Shown in pieces: positions 20,744-30,442 of a stretch of DNA of 64,000 nucleotides (the first letter of the stretch is position 1; each line of letters opens with the position of its first letter). The notes below the pieces were generated by a model that was given only the letters and a program-made list of their open reading frames with translations, ran no database searches and was not told where the DNA came from. The stretch is from Salinivirgaceae bacterium (GTDB lineage: Bacteria > Bacteroidota > Bacteroidia > Bacteroidales > SZUA-534): positions 1 to 64,000 of the forward strand of contig JAFVGW010000004.1 in assembly GCA_017474765.1 (NCBI GenBank), in the 5' to 3' direction. The translations under genes were made by a program, and so were the position numbers.

Positions 20744-20905
20744 ATGAAAAACACTTGCAAAAACCTTCACCGCGTTATGCTGCGCACCGTCTGCACATCC
20801 TGCAGCCTGCAAACAATCGGCCAAATCATTTCTGCACTATCGACGGAAATTTTATGGGTGCTATTGTGGCGCAGTGCTGCGGACAGACTATCATTTGAAG
20901 TCGTT
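20744..20905 (+). pseudogene. Decayed copy of the 5' end of the serine hydrolase gene
   Basis: Starting at the ATG at 20744, the sequence lines up base by base with the start of the serine hydrolase gene at 21386. Shared stretches include GCGC-CGTCTGCAC, the TGCAGCC region, CACTATCGACGG against CACTCTCGACGG, and ATTTTATGGG. The match continues through about 150 bases with substitutions and small indels and then stops. The reading frame is broken early. It is a relic of a partial tandem duplication, separated from the intact gene by the enhancer/promoter and micropeptide region. Confidence 0.7.
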
Positions 20906-20943
20906 GAGCAACCCCGGCTCTTCCAACTTTATAAGGAAGAAAC

Positions 20944-20991
20944 TGTAAAGCATCTGTAAACTCACTGTAAAGGACTTTACAACTTTTTACA
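20944..20991 (+). promoter_or_regulatory. Enhancer-like TGTAAA/TTTACA array, site A
   Basis: TGTAAA occurs at 20944, 20955 and 20966, an 11-bp period, followed by TTTACA at 20976 and 20986. The inner pair makes the palindrome TGTAAA-GGAC-TTTACA (20966-20981). Its centre lies about 65 bp upstream of the GG of the sigma-54-like element at 21038. Sites B and C have the same layout. This fits binding sites for a sigma-54 enhancer-binding protein. Confidence 0.7.
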
Positions 20992-21035
20992 CTTTGCAAA
21001 AACCGAACATTGCTGATTATCAATAAAATAAAGTT

Positions 21036-21052
21036 TTGGCACAGACGGTGTA
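21036..21052 (+). promoter_or_regulatory. Sigma-54-like promoter, site A
   Basis: TTGGCACAGACGGTGT has the -24 box TGGCAC and, ten bases after the GG, GT in place of the consensus GC. TGATTATCA at 21014 lies 24 bp upstream of the GG. It points to the two micropeptide ORFs and the serine hydrolase. Confidence 0.6.
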
Positions 21053-21105
21053 ATATCATTGGCACTAGAAAAAACTTAAAATTTTAACTAATAAAACTTA
21101 AAACT

Positions 21106-21207
21106 ATGATTATTACAGCAAATCGTTTGGAATCGTGGCGCAAAAGCAACCGCCGCAATCGTTTGGCAAAGGCATCAGCACAAATTGCTAAAACAATTAA
21201 AAAGTAA
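21106..21207 (+). CDS. 33-residue basic micropeptide, tandem copy 1
   Basis: The ORF encodes MIITANRLESWRKSNRRNR followed by LAKASAQIAKTIKK. It is strongly basic, with an N-terminal segment NRLESWR shared with the next ORF. It has no signal peptide and no membrane span. It starts about 55 bases after the sigma-54-like promoter and is preceded by an AT-rich leader ending ACTTAAAACT, very like the leader of copy 2. The duplication of leader and coding part argues that it is translated. I know no family; it could be a regulator, a toxin-like peptide or export cargo. Confidence 0.6.
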   Translation: MIITANRLESWRKSNRRNRLAKASAQIAKTIKK

Positions 21208-21234
21208 AACGTTAACAATTAAACACTTACAACT

Positions 21235-21333
21235 ATGATTAATTCAGCAAACCGTTTGGAATCGTGGCGCAGAAGCACCCGACGCAATCACTTGGCAAAG
21301 GCATCAGTTCGAGGAACTTCAAAAAAAATTTAA
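21235..21333 (+). CDS. 32-residue basic micropeptide, tandem copy 2
   Basis: The ORF encodes MINSANRLESWRRSTRRNH followed by LAKASVRGTSKKI. It matches copy 1 over the first 24 residues, with seven codons differing; several changes are conservative (Lys/Arg, Thr/Ser) or silent (AAT/AAC, CGC/CGA). The C-terminal tails differ. It starts 27 bases after copy 1 and is followed by the serine hydrolase gene 52 bases on. The three would share one transcript from the promoter at 21036. Confidence 0.6.
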   Translation: MINSANRLESWRRSTRRNHLAKASVRGTSKKI

Positions 21334-21385
21334 TTTCGAAAACATTAATTGACGAGCCACGGCCGTCACTAAAAACCTTTAAACA

Positions 21386-22993
21386 ATGAAGCAATCATTT
21401 ATCGCGCTATGTTGCGCCGCCGTCTGCACCGCTTGCAGCCAGCAGACAACCGACCAGAAACTCGACGCTTATTTCAGCACTCTCGACGGGCATTTTATGG
21501 GCTCGGTGGTGGTGCAGCGCGACGGGCAGACCATCTATCAGCGCTCGTTGGGTTGGGCCGACGTTGAGAACCAGATTCCCTGCACGGCCGAGACGCAGTT
21601 CCGCATCGGGTCAATCTCGAAACCGTTCACAGCCGTTATGGTGCTGAAGGCCGCCAACGAGGGCCGCCTGTCGCTCAACGACAACATTGCCAAGTATTTC
21701 CCCGACGCGCAAATTCCTAATGCAGAACAGATTACCATCAACCATCTGCTTTATCACCGCAGCGGCTTGGTGGATATTGTCAACGACAAGCCGTATGAGT
21801 ATCTGACCTATTATTTGACGCCGCAGACGCGCCAGCAGATTCTTGAGCGCGTGGCCGCCGCAGGCACCAACTTCGCGCCCGACAGCACTTTCCGCTACTG
21901 CAACACGGGCTACAATCTGCTCGGCTTCATCTTGGAAGACGTTTACGGAAAGCCGTATGCCGAGGTTGTTGACGAACTGATTGTCAAGCCGTTGGACTTG
22001 CGGCACACACGTTTCAGCGAGGCCGTCAATCCGCAGCGCGGCGACGCACGCTCATATGCGCTGCTTGACCATTGGCAGGTTCAGCCCGAAACTGACGCGT
22101 CGGTGGCGTTGGGCGCGGGCGCAATGGCATCAACACCCGCCGACCTTGCGAAATTCGGCAAGGCGCTGTTCGACGGCATCTTCGGCGACAATCTGCGCGA
22201 GCAAATGAAAGAACTGAACGAGGGCATCGGCCGCGGTCTGTTCACGTTCTCGCACAACGGCCATTCGGGCTACGGCCACTCGGGCGCCATCGACGGCTTC
22301 AGGTCGCAACTTGAGGTGTTCGACAACCTGACAATCGCCGTCTGCTCAAACGGCGCCGACATCGACCTTAACAAAATCACTTTGGCCATTCTCGACGCTG
22401 TGGACGGGAAGGACATTGAAATGCCCGATTTCTCGAAATACATCGAACTTTCGGCCGAGCAACTTGCGCAGTACACGGGCGTTTTCCGTTGCGAGGCGCT
22501 TGGAATGGAAGTGACGGTGACGGTGGCAGGCAATCGGCTGTGCGCACAGGCGGCGGGACAGCAGTCTTTCCCGCTCGACGCCCTTTCGGCTGACCAATTC
22601 GAGAATGCAAGTGTGGGCGTTGTCATTACTGTCGCACCCGATTGCAACAAAATCACACTCAAGCAAATGGGACAGACATTTGAGTTTGTGAGAAAATCGG
22701 CTAACGCCGATAATCAGATTGAAACCCAATCGGTTGCGCTAACCAGCGAGCAGTTGGCGGCATTTGTTGGGACCTACTCGTCGGCGCAGTTGGGAATGGA
22801 CCTGAAAATCACTTCCGACGGCACAAAATTGCAAGGTCAGGCAACAGGACAATTGGCATTCCCGCTCACCGCCACATCGGAAACCGATTTTGAGTTCAAG
22901 CCTGCAGGCATTGTCATAAAATTCAATCTTGCGGATAAAAAACTGACACTCAAGCAGAACGGCGGACAATTTGATTTTTTGAAGAAAGAGTAG
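21386..22993 (+). CDS. Serine hydrolase of the class C beta-lactamase/penicillin-binding family
   Basis: The 535-residue protein has a short hydrophobic N-terminus ending in a possible lipobox (VCTAC, Cys17), so it is probably a lipoprotein. The catalytic domain carries SxxK as Ser76-Ile-Ser-Lys79 and the second motif YCN at 171-173, with a later HSG near residue 300. After about residue 355 come two tandem copies of an 80-odd-residue beta module (LSAEQLAQYTGVF ... and LTSEQLAAFVGTY ...), each ending in LKQxGxxFxFxxK. Such proteins act as D-amino-acid peptidases, esterases or beta-lactamases; the substrate is unknown. It follows the micropeptides under the site A promoter. Confidence 0.85.
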   Translation: MKQSFIALCCAAVCTACSQQTTDQKLDAYFSTLDGHFMGSVVVQRDGQTIYQRSLGWADVENQIPCTAETQFRIGSISKPFTAVMVLKAANEGRLSLNDNIAKYFPDAQIPNAEQITINHLLYHRSGLVDIVNDKPYEYLTYYLTPQTRQQILERVAAAGTNFAPDSTFRYCNTGYNLLGFILEDVYGKPYAEVVDELIVKPLDLRHTRFSEAVNPQRGDARSYALLDHWQVQPETDASVALGAGAMASTPADLAKFGKALFDGIFGDNLREQMKELNEGIGRGLFTFSHNGHSGYGHSGAIDGFRSQLEVFDNLTIAVCSNGADIDLNKITLAILDAVDGKDIEMPDFSKYIELSAEQLAQYTGVFRCEALGMEVTVTVAGNRLCAQAAGQQSFPLDALSADQFENASVGVVITVAPDCNKITLKQMGQTFEFVRKSANADNQIETQSVALTSEQLAAFVGTYSSAQLGMDLKITSDGTKLQGQATGQLAFPLTATSETDFEFKPAGIVIKFNLADKKLTLKQNGGQFDFLKKE

Positions 22994-23110
22994 AATATTT
23001 AGGAATTATAATGTAGTGACGCGATTTATCCCGTTCACATAAATCTGAAATACAATATGTTATCGGTTAAAATCGGATTAAATCGGTTAGAAACAATAAA
23101 ACTTTTAACA

Positions 23111-23923
23111 ATGAAACTATTACCATTAATAATGATATTCGCCGCAATGCCGATAATCGGTTTTGGGCAAACCACCGTCAGCGGCAACATTCTGAACGAG
23201 CGCGGCGAAAAGGTTGAATACGTCAGCATCGGGTTCAATCGCGACAGCGTGGGCACCATTTCGGACGGCGACGGGCATTTCTCGCTGAAAATCCCCGCAG
23301 GGCGCACTAACACGCTCGTTTTCAGTCACGTATCGTACTTGCCGACAGAAATTCCATTTGAGACGTATTCGGAAGGCAACGAACTGACTATCGTTTTGAA
23401 AGACAAAATGATAGTGCTGCCCGAAGTTACGGTTGGGAAACAGAGCAAGCCCAAAACCATTGTGGGCCGCGGAATGCCAATGCCAGGCAGTTGCGTGCTC
23501 ACGGGGCGCGGCACCCCCGACGGCCCCGAAGGCGGACCAATGTTTACGCCCGATAAAGATTTCATTATCAGCAATATACTATTGGATATTAAAAAATGTA
23601 CTTACAAAGAGTGCAAGTTGAGTTTCAACCTATACGAGAGACGCGACAGCCAACTTGTCAACGTTCTTCAGAAACCGATTTATCAGACTCTGCAACAATC
23701 AAAAAAAGGCTTCACGCTTGACGTTGAGCCGACCGACATTCTGTTGCTGAAACGCGGCACAGAGTACTATTTAAGCGTGTCAATGGTGGACAGCGAAGGC
23801 GAAGGCACGCTTATGCTCGACGCAAGTATGAAAAGCGGCTATTTTCGTAAAGGGCTGATTAACGGTGAGATAAAAAAAGTGCCCGTCTGCCCTGCGATTG
23901 CGGTGAAGGGGAATGAGTTGTGA
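23111..23923 (+). CDS. Secreted protein with carboxypeptidase-like regulatory domain
   Basis: I start this at the ATG at 23111 (270 residues), which gives a signal peptide KLLPLIMIFAAMPIIGFG. A carboxypeptidase-D-type regulatory domain follows (TTVSGNILNERGEKVEYVSI ... DGDGHFSLKIP, about 20-105, ending ELTIVLKDKMIVLPEVTVGK). The remaining 150 residues form a beta-rich domain (FIISNILLDIKKCTYKECKL) without a barrel. It is the same N-terminal domain as in the barrel proteins of this window, but here it stands with a small domain of unknown function. It lies 117 bases after the serine hydrolase. Confidence 0.75.
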   Translation: MKLLPLIMIFAAMPIIGFGQTTVSGNILNERGEKVEYVSIGFNRDSVGTISDGDGHFSLKIPAGRTNTLVFSHVSYLPTEIPFETYSEGNELTIVLKDKMIVLPEVTVGKQSKPKTIVGRGMPMPGSCVLTGRGTPDGPEGGPMFTPDKDFIISNILLDIKKCTYKECKLSFNLYERRDSQLVNVLQKPIYQTLQQSKKGFTLDVEPTDILLLKRGTEYYLSVSMVDSEGEGTLMLDASMKSGYFRKGLINGEIKKVPVCPAIAVKGNEL

Positions 23924-23948
23924 TTCAATTGGACGAAAAAGTAGAATA

Positions 23949-24175
23949 TGCAAAATTTGCACATACCACTTTAACAACACGTAAAATTTGAGTCTTGTTG
24001 TGAAAAACGAACCCTACAATAATCAGGAATCCAACTTGTGCTTTTTTTGCACATTTTCAAATTGAAAATATGAGTGAAAAAATTGAATACAATACTTTAT
24101 AGAACTCATTTGCAATTATGTGTCTAATGAAAACGAACATTCAAAAGATATTAACGTGCAAATTTTACACGTTAA
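23949..24175 (+). promoter_or_regulatory. Cluster of palindromes upstream of the ABC exporter
   Basis: The 352-base gap before the ABC ATPase gene holds three palindromes: TGCAAA-A-TTTGCA (23949-23961), TGTGC-T7-GCACA (24037-24053) and TTAACGTG-N9-CACGTTAA (24151-24175). All three share GTGC/GCAC or TGCAAA-type cores. The last lies 100 bases upstream of the start codon. They look like operators for a dimeric regulator of the exporter genes. The rest of the gap is AT-rich. Confidence 0.55.
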
Positions 24176-24275
24176 ATCACTTTAAACCTGTTCAACTCGT
24201 TAAACTTTAAACCAAACTACTACCTTCGGAAAAAACTTAAAACTCAAAAACTTAAAACTCAAAACTTTAAGCAAA

Positions 24276-25042
<767 letters not shown>

Positions 25043-25046
<4 letters not shown>

Positions 25047-26233
25047 AAAGTAACGTATTGACAATCATAAAGAAAGAGTTTGACCGCGTCTTCCGCGACC
25101 GTCAACTTATGTTCACCACAATCATCCTGCCAGGCCTGCTCATCTATTTCATTTACAGTTTTATGGGCTCAAGCGCCGACAAAATGGTTAAGCAGAACCG
25201 CGAAGAGAGCGTCTCCGTTCAGGTTGACAATCTGCCGCAGAGCGTCGCGCAGTCGTTCAACGCGTTGAGCGGCAATGTTACGCTTAGCCAAAGCAGTTTC
25301 GGTCAAGCCGAAATCGACGCGCTTAAAGACAAGAATGTCAACACGGTATTGGTGCGCTTCCCAGCCGATTTTGACGCCGCGGTGAGCGTTTACACCACCG
25401 CTGATAGCACGCCCGCGCCAAACGTCGAGATTTACTACAACTCGACCAACGAAGCCACGCAGCGCATCTACTCGATAATCTGCGGCGCACTTGGCGGGTA
25501 CGAAGAATCGATAGGCAACCGTTTCGACATCAACCGCGCCGACAGCCCCGACGTGCGCTTCAACCAGGCCAACGACGAGCAGGTGAGCGGACAGATTCTC
25601 GGCCGTCTGCTGCCAATGCTGATTCTGATTATGCTTTTCAGCGGCGTAATGTCGGTGGCGCAGAACTCAATTGCGGGCGAGAAGGAACGCGGCACCATCG
25701 CCACGCTGCTTGTCACCCCAATGCACCGCAGCGAGTTGGCTTTCGGCAAGATAGTGGCCATTAGCGGAATATCGCTGCTGAGCGCCATTTCGAGTTTCAT
25801 CGGTATTGTGCTGTCGCTGCCCAATATGATTGGCGGAATGGGCGGCGCCGTATCGTTCAACTACGGCACCAGCGATTACATCATTCTGTTTGCCATCATT
25901 ATCAGCACGGTGCTGATTATGGCGGCCGTTGTGAGCATTCTGTCGACGTTGGCCAAAGACGTGAAAAACGCCGCGTCGCTCTGTATGCCGCTAATGCTTG
26001 TAATGGTGTTCCTTGGCATTATTTCAATGCTTAGCAGCGACATTTCCACCAACACTGCCGTCTATCTGATTCCGTTCTACAACTCAACGCTCGCAATGAC
26101 AGCCCTGCTGCAGCACGAATTGGCATTGCTGAACGCCGTTGTCACCGTCGGCGCGAACATCGCCTACATGGTATGCGCCGTTTGGGTGCTGACAAAAATG
26201 TTTAATAATGAGAAGGTTATGTTTAGCAGATAA
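25043..26233 (+). CDS. ABC-2 type transporter permease
   Basis: This 396-residue permease pairs with the ATPase just upstream. It has one N-terminal span (FTTIILPGLLIYFIYSFMG), a large outside domain (about 45-175) and five or six C-terminal spans beginning at LLPMLILIMLFSGVMSVAQN. The coupling loop AGEKERGTIATLLVTPM is typical of NatB-type permeases. The substrate is unknown. A convergent terminator follows. Confidence 0.9.
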
Positions 26234-26270
26234 AATTCGGAGTGATAAAAACAACTTTTGCATAAAACAA

Positions 26271-26306
26271 GCAGAGCCGTGAAATCCGCGACTCTGCTTT
26301 TGTTTT
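26271..26306. terminator. Bidirectional terminator between convergent genes
   Basis: AGCAGAG at 26271-26277 pairs with CTCTGCT at 26293-26299, with further CG pairs inside. A T-run follows on the plus strand, and A-rich sequence lies before it. It separates the ABC permease from the minus-strand C10 peptidase. Confidence 0.75.
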
Positions 26307-26336
26307 CAGAATAACTCTAATGTTCGGAAACAAGTT

Positions 26337-29300
26337 TTATTTCAAAATCACACGTTTGGCAATGTTGCCCGTCTTGACAATGTAAAGGCCTGGACGATTG
26401 ATGGTTATTGTGCTAACGGGGCTCGCAACCTCTCTGCCAACCTCTGCTCCCACCGCATTGTACACCAATATTTCGTCAACAGAGTTTTCAACCACAATTT
26501 TGTTTCCGTGCGCCCAAATACGGATTCCAACAATCGCGTTGTCAGCGATGGCGGTTCCTGGCTCTGGTGCAACAACCCATTTTGCGGTGAAAGTCATATC
26601 CTCAGTCACTCCAGATGTCGGGATTGCGGGTGTCCAACCATCAAAAATGAAACCATCTTTTGTTGGGTTTTCGGGCGTAACAATTACTGAGTTGTATTCA
26701 ACAGTCACTTCTGAAATAGTTGAGCCTCCATCAGTGTTGAAAGTGACAACATAACTGTTTATCTGCCATTGTGCTTCAACGGTTGTGTCCATAGCAGGCA
26801 TGGTTTCGGGTAATCCTACCCAGCCTTTGAATGTGTAGCCAGTCTTTTCTGGCACTGTAATGCTGTCAATTTTTTCGTCATATGTCACATTAACCGACTT
26901 ATATACAGTGTCTTCAACCATATACGTCAGAGTATAATCATTGATTTGCCAAACGGCATCAACTGTCAAATCCTCAGCGGGCATCATTTCTGGAATCTTT
27001 TGGCTCCAACCCGTGAAGGTATAGCCAGTCTTTTCTGGCACCGCAATGCTGTCAACTTTTTCGTTATATGTCACTTTAACCGACTTATATACAGTGTCTT
27101 CAACCATATACGTCAGAGTATAATCATTGATTTGCCAAACAGCATCAACTGTCACATCTTCAGCAGGCATTCTGAGAGGAACATCTGGCGTCCAACCCAT
27201 AAAGGTATAACCTGTCTTGGTTGGGCTTTCGGCAACTTTCACCGACATTCCGAGTATGTGGTCCACTTTCGTGTAAACAGCGCTGTCGGACTTGTAAGTT
27301 ATTGAATATTTGTTGGTTTTGACATTGATTTTGTAGGTTGCCGACAAATTGCCAGCCGACACAGTAACCGTTTTTTCGCCAATATTATCGGTTGCAAAAC
27401 CGCTTATCGTGTAATTGTTGATTTTGGCTGTCGAACCGTCGCCGTAGGTGCCTGTAATCACCATTCCAGTGCGGTCGATGCTTTCGCCAACAATGTACTC
27501 GGTTTTGGTTGGCGGTGTGAGCGAAATCGATTTCAGAGTGTAGTCGTTAGTGATGTTTGTTTCGTTCTCCTTGAAATTTTTGACTGAATCCGAATGAAAT
27601 ATTTCAATGAATTTCAAATTGTTAAATGTTTTACCGCTATAATATGCGTGCAACGTTCCGCTCCAATTCCTGTCCACTGTAAAAGTGTATTTGCCATCGG
27701 CATCGGTGGCTGCAAAAAAGTTGTCGTAGCCCCAAATGCGATAAACCATGTTCCTGTCGGTTGAGTTATCGTAATAATAATTAATACGGTTGTCATCTTC
27801 GCATTTGTCGGCTGTCAAAACAATGTAATGCGTCTCGTTTGGCACCACTTTCAGCAATGTACCGAATTCAATCTCGGTCCAGCCAGATTCTATTTGCGTG
27901 TAGTTTATTGTTGCCGAACCAATCTCGTTTTTATTCTTATCCAACACTGTAACTGTCAGATTGCCAGGGTCACCTTTAGTAAACATGTTGAAAGCCACCT
28001 TGGCAATGATTGCTTTTTGCGGAATGAAAGCCTCTATTGTCGAACCATCGGTTTCAACCCTGTACCCTTTTGTTGATTTATCTGTATTTTCTTGATTGAT
28101 AACTAATTCTGGAATATTTAACGCATCGGTAACCACTGCGCCCTCAATTGGAGCAGATGATAAGTCGAGCACTTTTCCTGAAATTACAATCTCCGCAGCG
28201 TTCAACTCAACAATATCCCTATCAGTTTGATTTTCATCTATGTTGTCGAAAGTTACAACATCGAATTCATTGTCGCTAAAGAAAGCGTTGAGTTGCCCTG
28301 AACTATACTTTTCGACAGGGAATGAGTATTTGCCAGCAGCATCGGTTGTTGTGAAATAATCGTTGACACCAATAACTTGGTAAGCGGGATTCTTATCGTA
28401 GTCATTTTTGCAGTAATAGCAATTGTCATCATCTTTAAAAGCCGACAGATTGATATAGTACTTCTGCCCTGGCGTTACGGCCAAGGGTGCGTCAAGTTCA
28501 AAACCAATCCATTTGAAAGATGTTGAAAAATCGCTTTGCGGAAACCGCCTTTCCGCCAGCACCTTCTTATTGCCATCTAATATAGAGACAGTTAACTCTC
28601 CAGGGGCACCTTTAAGGAAGACTGAAGCGTCTACTTTGGTTATGAATTTTTTCGAAGGAACGAAAGAAATGGCCACATTGTCGAAAGAAGTGCCAATATT
28701 TCTATCGGTTAAATTTTGGCAATCGGTTTCAGGCAAAGGTATTGAATCGGCGGTCGTTACCACCGCGCCTGCCAGCGGCGTGCTGTCGGCGGCCATAACC
28801 TTGCCCGATATGGCGATTCGGGCATCGGCAACTACAACTTTCACTTCAGCCAAGCCCGCATCGTGCCAGAAATCAATGTTGTATGTTTTTGTCAGTTTGA
28901 ATCGTGCGGGAGTGGTGACATAGAGTCCGTAGTGCGTGTATGTGCTGCTGGTGTTCAGGGTAACCGTGCTGTCGCTGTAGGGAGCGGCTTTCGAGCCATC
29001 GGCATACTCATAGTAAAATTCATACTCGCCAGGCTCAAGCGTAACTGTCTCTGCCAGTTTGTATTGCAAGTTGCCTCCTTCAACCTTGACCATACTCAAC
29101 TTCTGTTCGGCCAAATTGTCAACATCTTTGACATACACATATTCAGGCGCTGACTGAATGTTAGCGATATCCTCAACATCAGGCTGCAAAACCAGAATGC
29201 GCATGTTTTCGTTATATTTGGTTGTTGTAAACCAGCCATTTGACGAACCGCCCCAACCAAAATCCACATGGAATTCCTCACCGTTGAATCCGTCAACCAT

Positions 29301-30113
29301 AAAAGAGTGGCCGCCACCGCCTTCTGAATCGCCGCTAATTATTATCGGGCGACCTTTTTTAATGGCGTTTTCAATATATGCGCTGTCGCTCATTTCTTCT
29401 ATGTAATATTTTTCGCCTTTATAGCCGAACACATCTTTCAGCGATGATAGTTGTATTTTATCGAAGGTGGAGGTTTCTTTCAATCCAAATTCGGCTTTTT
29501 GAACAAAAGCCACACCTACAATGAATTTGGCCAATTCAGAATCATCGGTGCTAATCTTGGCAAAATCAGGAGTATACGAATATTTGTAGGTGTATTTCAT
29601 GCTATCTATTGAAGTGAAATAAGGCGACTGAACAGTGTCGCTCGCAGTAATTTCATCACTCATCACGTTCTCATCTTCAATACTGAAAGGTTTGCAATAG
29701 CGATAGTAGTACATGAGTTGCGAAGAAGATATTGTGGAACAGCCAGTTAGCGTGTGCTCGCCGTTAACCGTCGGGCACTCGTCGTTATATGGTGAACGCT
29801 GGTTCCACGCCGTGCGCAACAGCGGACCATAAACTACAGAATCGCTTTTGCTTGCGCTCCTGCCAATGGTTTTCCCTGATTGGGTGGCGTAGTTTTCGAG
29901 CAAATATACAAAAGCGGGCGGCAGGTTGTCGATGTCCAAAATGCCGTCGCCATGTCCTAAAACATCGTCATCAGAAATAATCTGCCAACAGTCGGGGTAT
30001 TGAACCACCTTGACATCGCGGTTGGTGTACACAGTTTGCTGCGCGAACGCGTTGATGCTGAAAACAGCAAAAATCAGCAATGCGGCCAGTTTTGATAATC
30101 GTTTAGCATTCAT
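26337..30113 (-). CDS. Secreted C10 cysteine peptidase with InlB-type repeats
   Basis: The 1258-residue protein has a signal peptide (LAALLIFAVFSINAFAQ), a short pro-region and a C10 domain with Cys125 in LTGCSTISSSQLM and His269 in GGGGHSFMVDGF, followed by VDFGWGG. Two copies of a lectin-like beta-sandwich flanked by carboxypeptidase-type linkers follow (ISGKVMAADSTPLAGAVVTT; ISGKVLDLSSAPIEGAVVTD), then a bacterial Ig-like domain (about 860-940). Four InlB/Listeria-Bacteroides repeats (KTGYTFxGW ... AVW, about 945-1165) come next, with a type IX-like sorting tail (GLYIVKTGNIAKRVILK). Its AT content is higher than that of its neighbours. Confidence 0.87.
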   Translation of the reverse strand: MNAKRLSKLAALLIFAVFSINAFAQQTVYTNRDVKVVQYPDCWQIISDDDVLGHGDGILDIDNLPPAFVYLLENYATQSGKTIGRSASKSDSVVYGPLLRTAWNQRSPYNDECPTVNGEHTLTGCSTISSSQLMYYYRYCKPFSIEDENVMSDEITASDTVQSPYFTSIDSMKYTYKYSYTPDFAKISTDDSELAKFIVGVAFVQKAEFGLKETSTFDKIQLSSLKDVFGYKGEKYYIEEMSDSAYIENAIKKGRPIIISGDSEGGGGHSFMVDGFNGEEFHVDFGWGGSSNGWFTTTKYNENMRILVLQPDVEDIANIQSAPEYVYVKDVDNLAEQKLSMVKVEGGNLQYKLAETVTLEPGEYEFYYEYADGSKAAPYSDSTVTLNTSSTYTHYGLYVTTPARFKLTKTYNIDFWHDAGLAEVKVVVADARIAISGKVMAADSTPLAGAVVTTADSIPLPETDCQNLTDRNIGTSFDNVAISFVPSKKFITKVDASVFLKGAPGELTVSILDGNKKVLAERRFPQSDFSTSFKWIGFELDAPLAVTPGQKYYINLSAFKDDDNCYYCKNDYDKNPAYQVIGVNDYFTTTDAAGKYSFPVEKYSSGQLNAFFSDNEFDVVTFDNIDENQTDRDIVELNAAEIVISGKVLDLSSAPIEGAVVTDALNIPELVINQENTDKSTKGYRVETDGSTIEAFIPQKAIIAKVAFNMFTKGDPGNLTVTVLDKNKNEIGSATINYTQIESGWTEIEFGTLLKVVPNETHYIVLTADKCEDDNRINYYYDNSTDRNMVYRIWGYDNFFAATDADGKYTFTVDRNWSGTLHAYYSGKTFNNLKFIEIFHSDSVKNFKENETNITNDYTLKSISLTPPTKTEYIVGESIDRTGMVITGTYGDGSTAKINNYTISGFATDNIGEKTVTVSAGNLSATYKINVKTNKYSITYKSDSAVYTKVDHILGMSVKVAESPTKTGYTFMGWTPDVPLRMPAEDVTVDAVWQINDYTLTYMVEDTVYKSVKVTYNEKVDSIAVPEKTGYTFTGWSQKIPEMMPAEDLTVDAVWQINDYTLTYMVEDTVYKSVNVTYDEKIDSITVPEKTGYTFKGWVGLPETMPAMDTTVEAQWQINSYVVTFNTDGGSTISEVTVEYNSVIVTPENPTKDGFIFDGWTPAIPTSGVTEDMTFTAKWVVAPEPGTAIADNAIVGIRIWAHGNKIVVENSVDEILVYNAVGAEVGREVASPVSTITINRPGLYIVKTGNIAKRVILK

Positions 30114-30287
30114 AACTTTTTCTTTTTAATTATCATATAGTTACAATCACATTAAGCAAATATAGCAAAAAACTAAAATAATTTCAATAAACGACTACAA
30201 CCATTTTGTGATTTCCATCTGTTTAAGGCATGAAAGAGCCTGAACATCGAAAACCAATTTTCCCATAACAACCATTCCCTCCTACCG

Positions 30288-30350
30288 TGTAAATCTGTAA
30301 AGCAACTGTAAACCCACTGTAAAAAACTTTACACTTTTTTACACTTTACA
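30288..30350 (+). promoter_or_regulatory. Enhancer-like TGTAAA/TTTACA array, site B
   Basis: TGTAAA occurs at 30288, 30296, 30307 and 30318 (the last three with an 11-bp period). TTTACA follows at 30328, 30338 and 30345. The central palindrome is TGTAAA-AAAC-TTTACA (30318-30333). Its centre is 65 bp upstream of the GG at 30391. The rest of the gap 30114-30287 is AT-rich with no other feature. Confidence 0.75.
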
Positions 30351-30388
30351 AAATAACGATTTCGTTGATTATCAGTAATATGATACTT

Positions 30389-30404
30389 TTGGCACACCTT
30401 GTGC
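30389..30404 (+). promoter_or_regulatory. Sigma-54-like promoter of tolC, site B
   Basis: TTGGCACACCTTGTGC has the complete GG-N10-GC spacing of sigma-54 promoters, with -24 TGGCAC and -12 TGTGC. TGATTATCA at 30366 lies 25 bp upstream of the GG. It is the best match of the three sites and lies 39 bases before the tolC ATG. Confidence 0.75.
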
Positions 30405-30442
30405 CATTGTTTTTGCAGAAATTTAAAAAACGTAAAACAGTT

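Noticed and set aside
20708..20959. An 83-codon open frame over the hydrolase relic
   Set aside because: It has no family features, begins in the leader and its sequence is explained by the decayed copy of the gene at 21386 read out of context.
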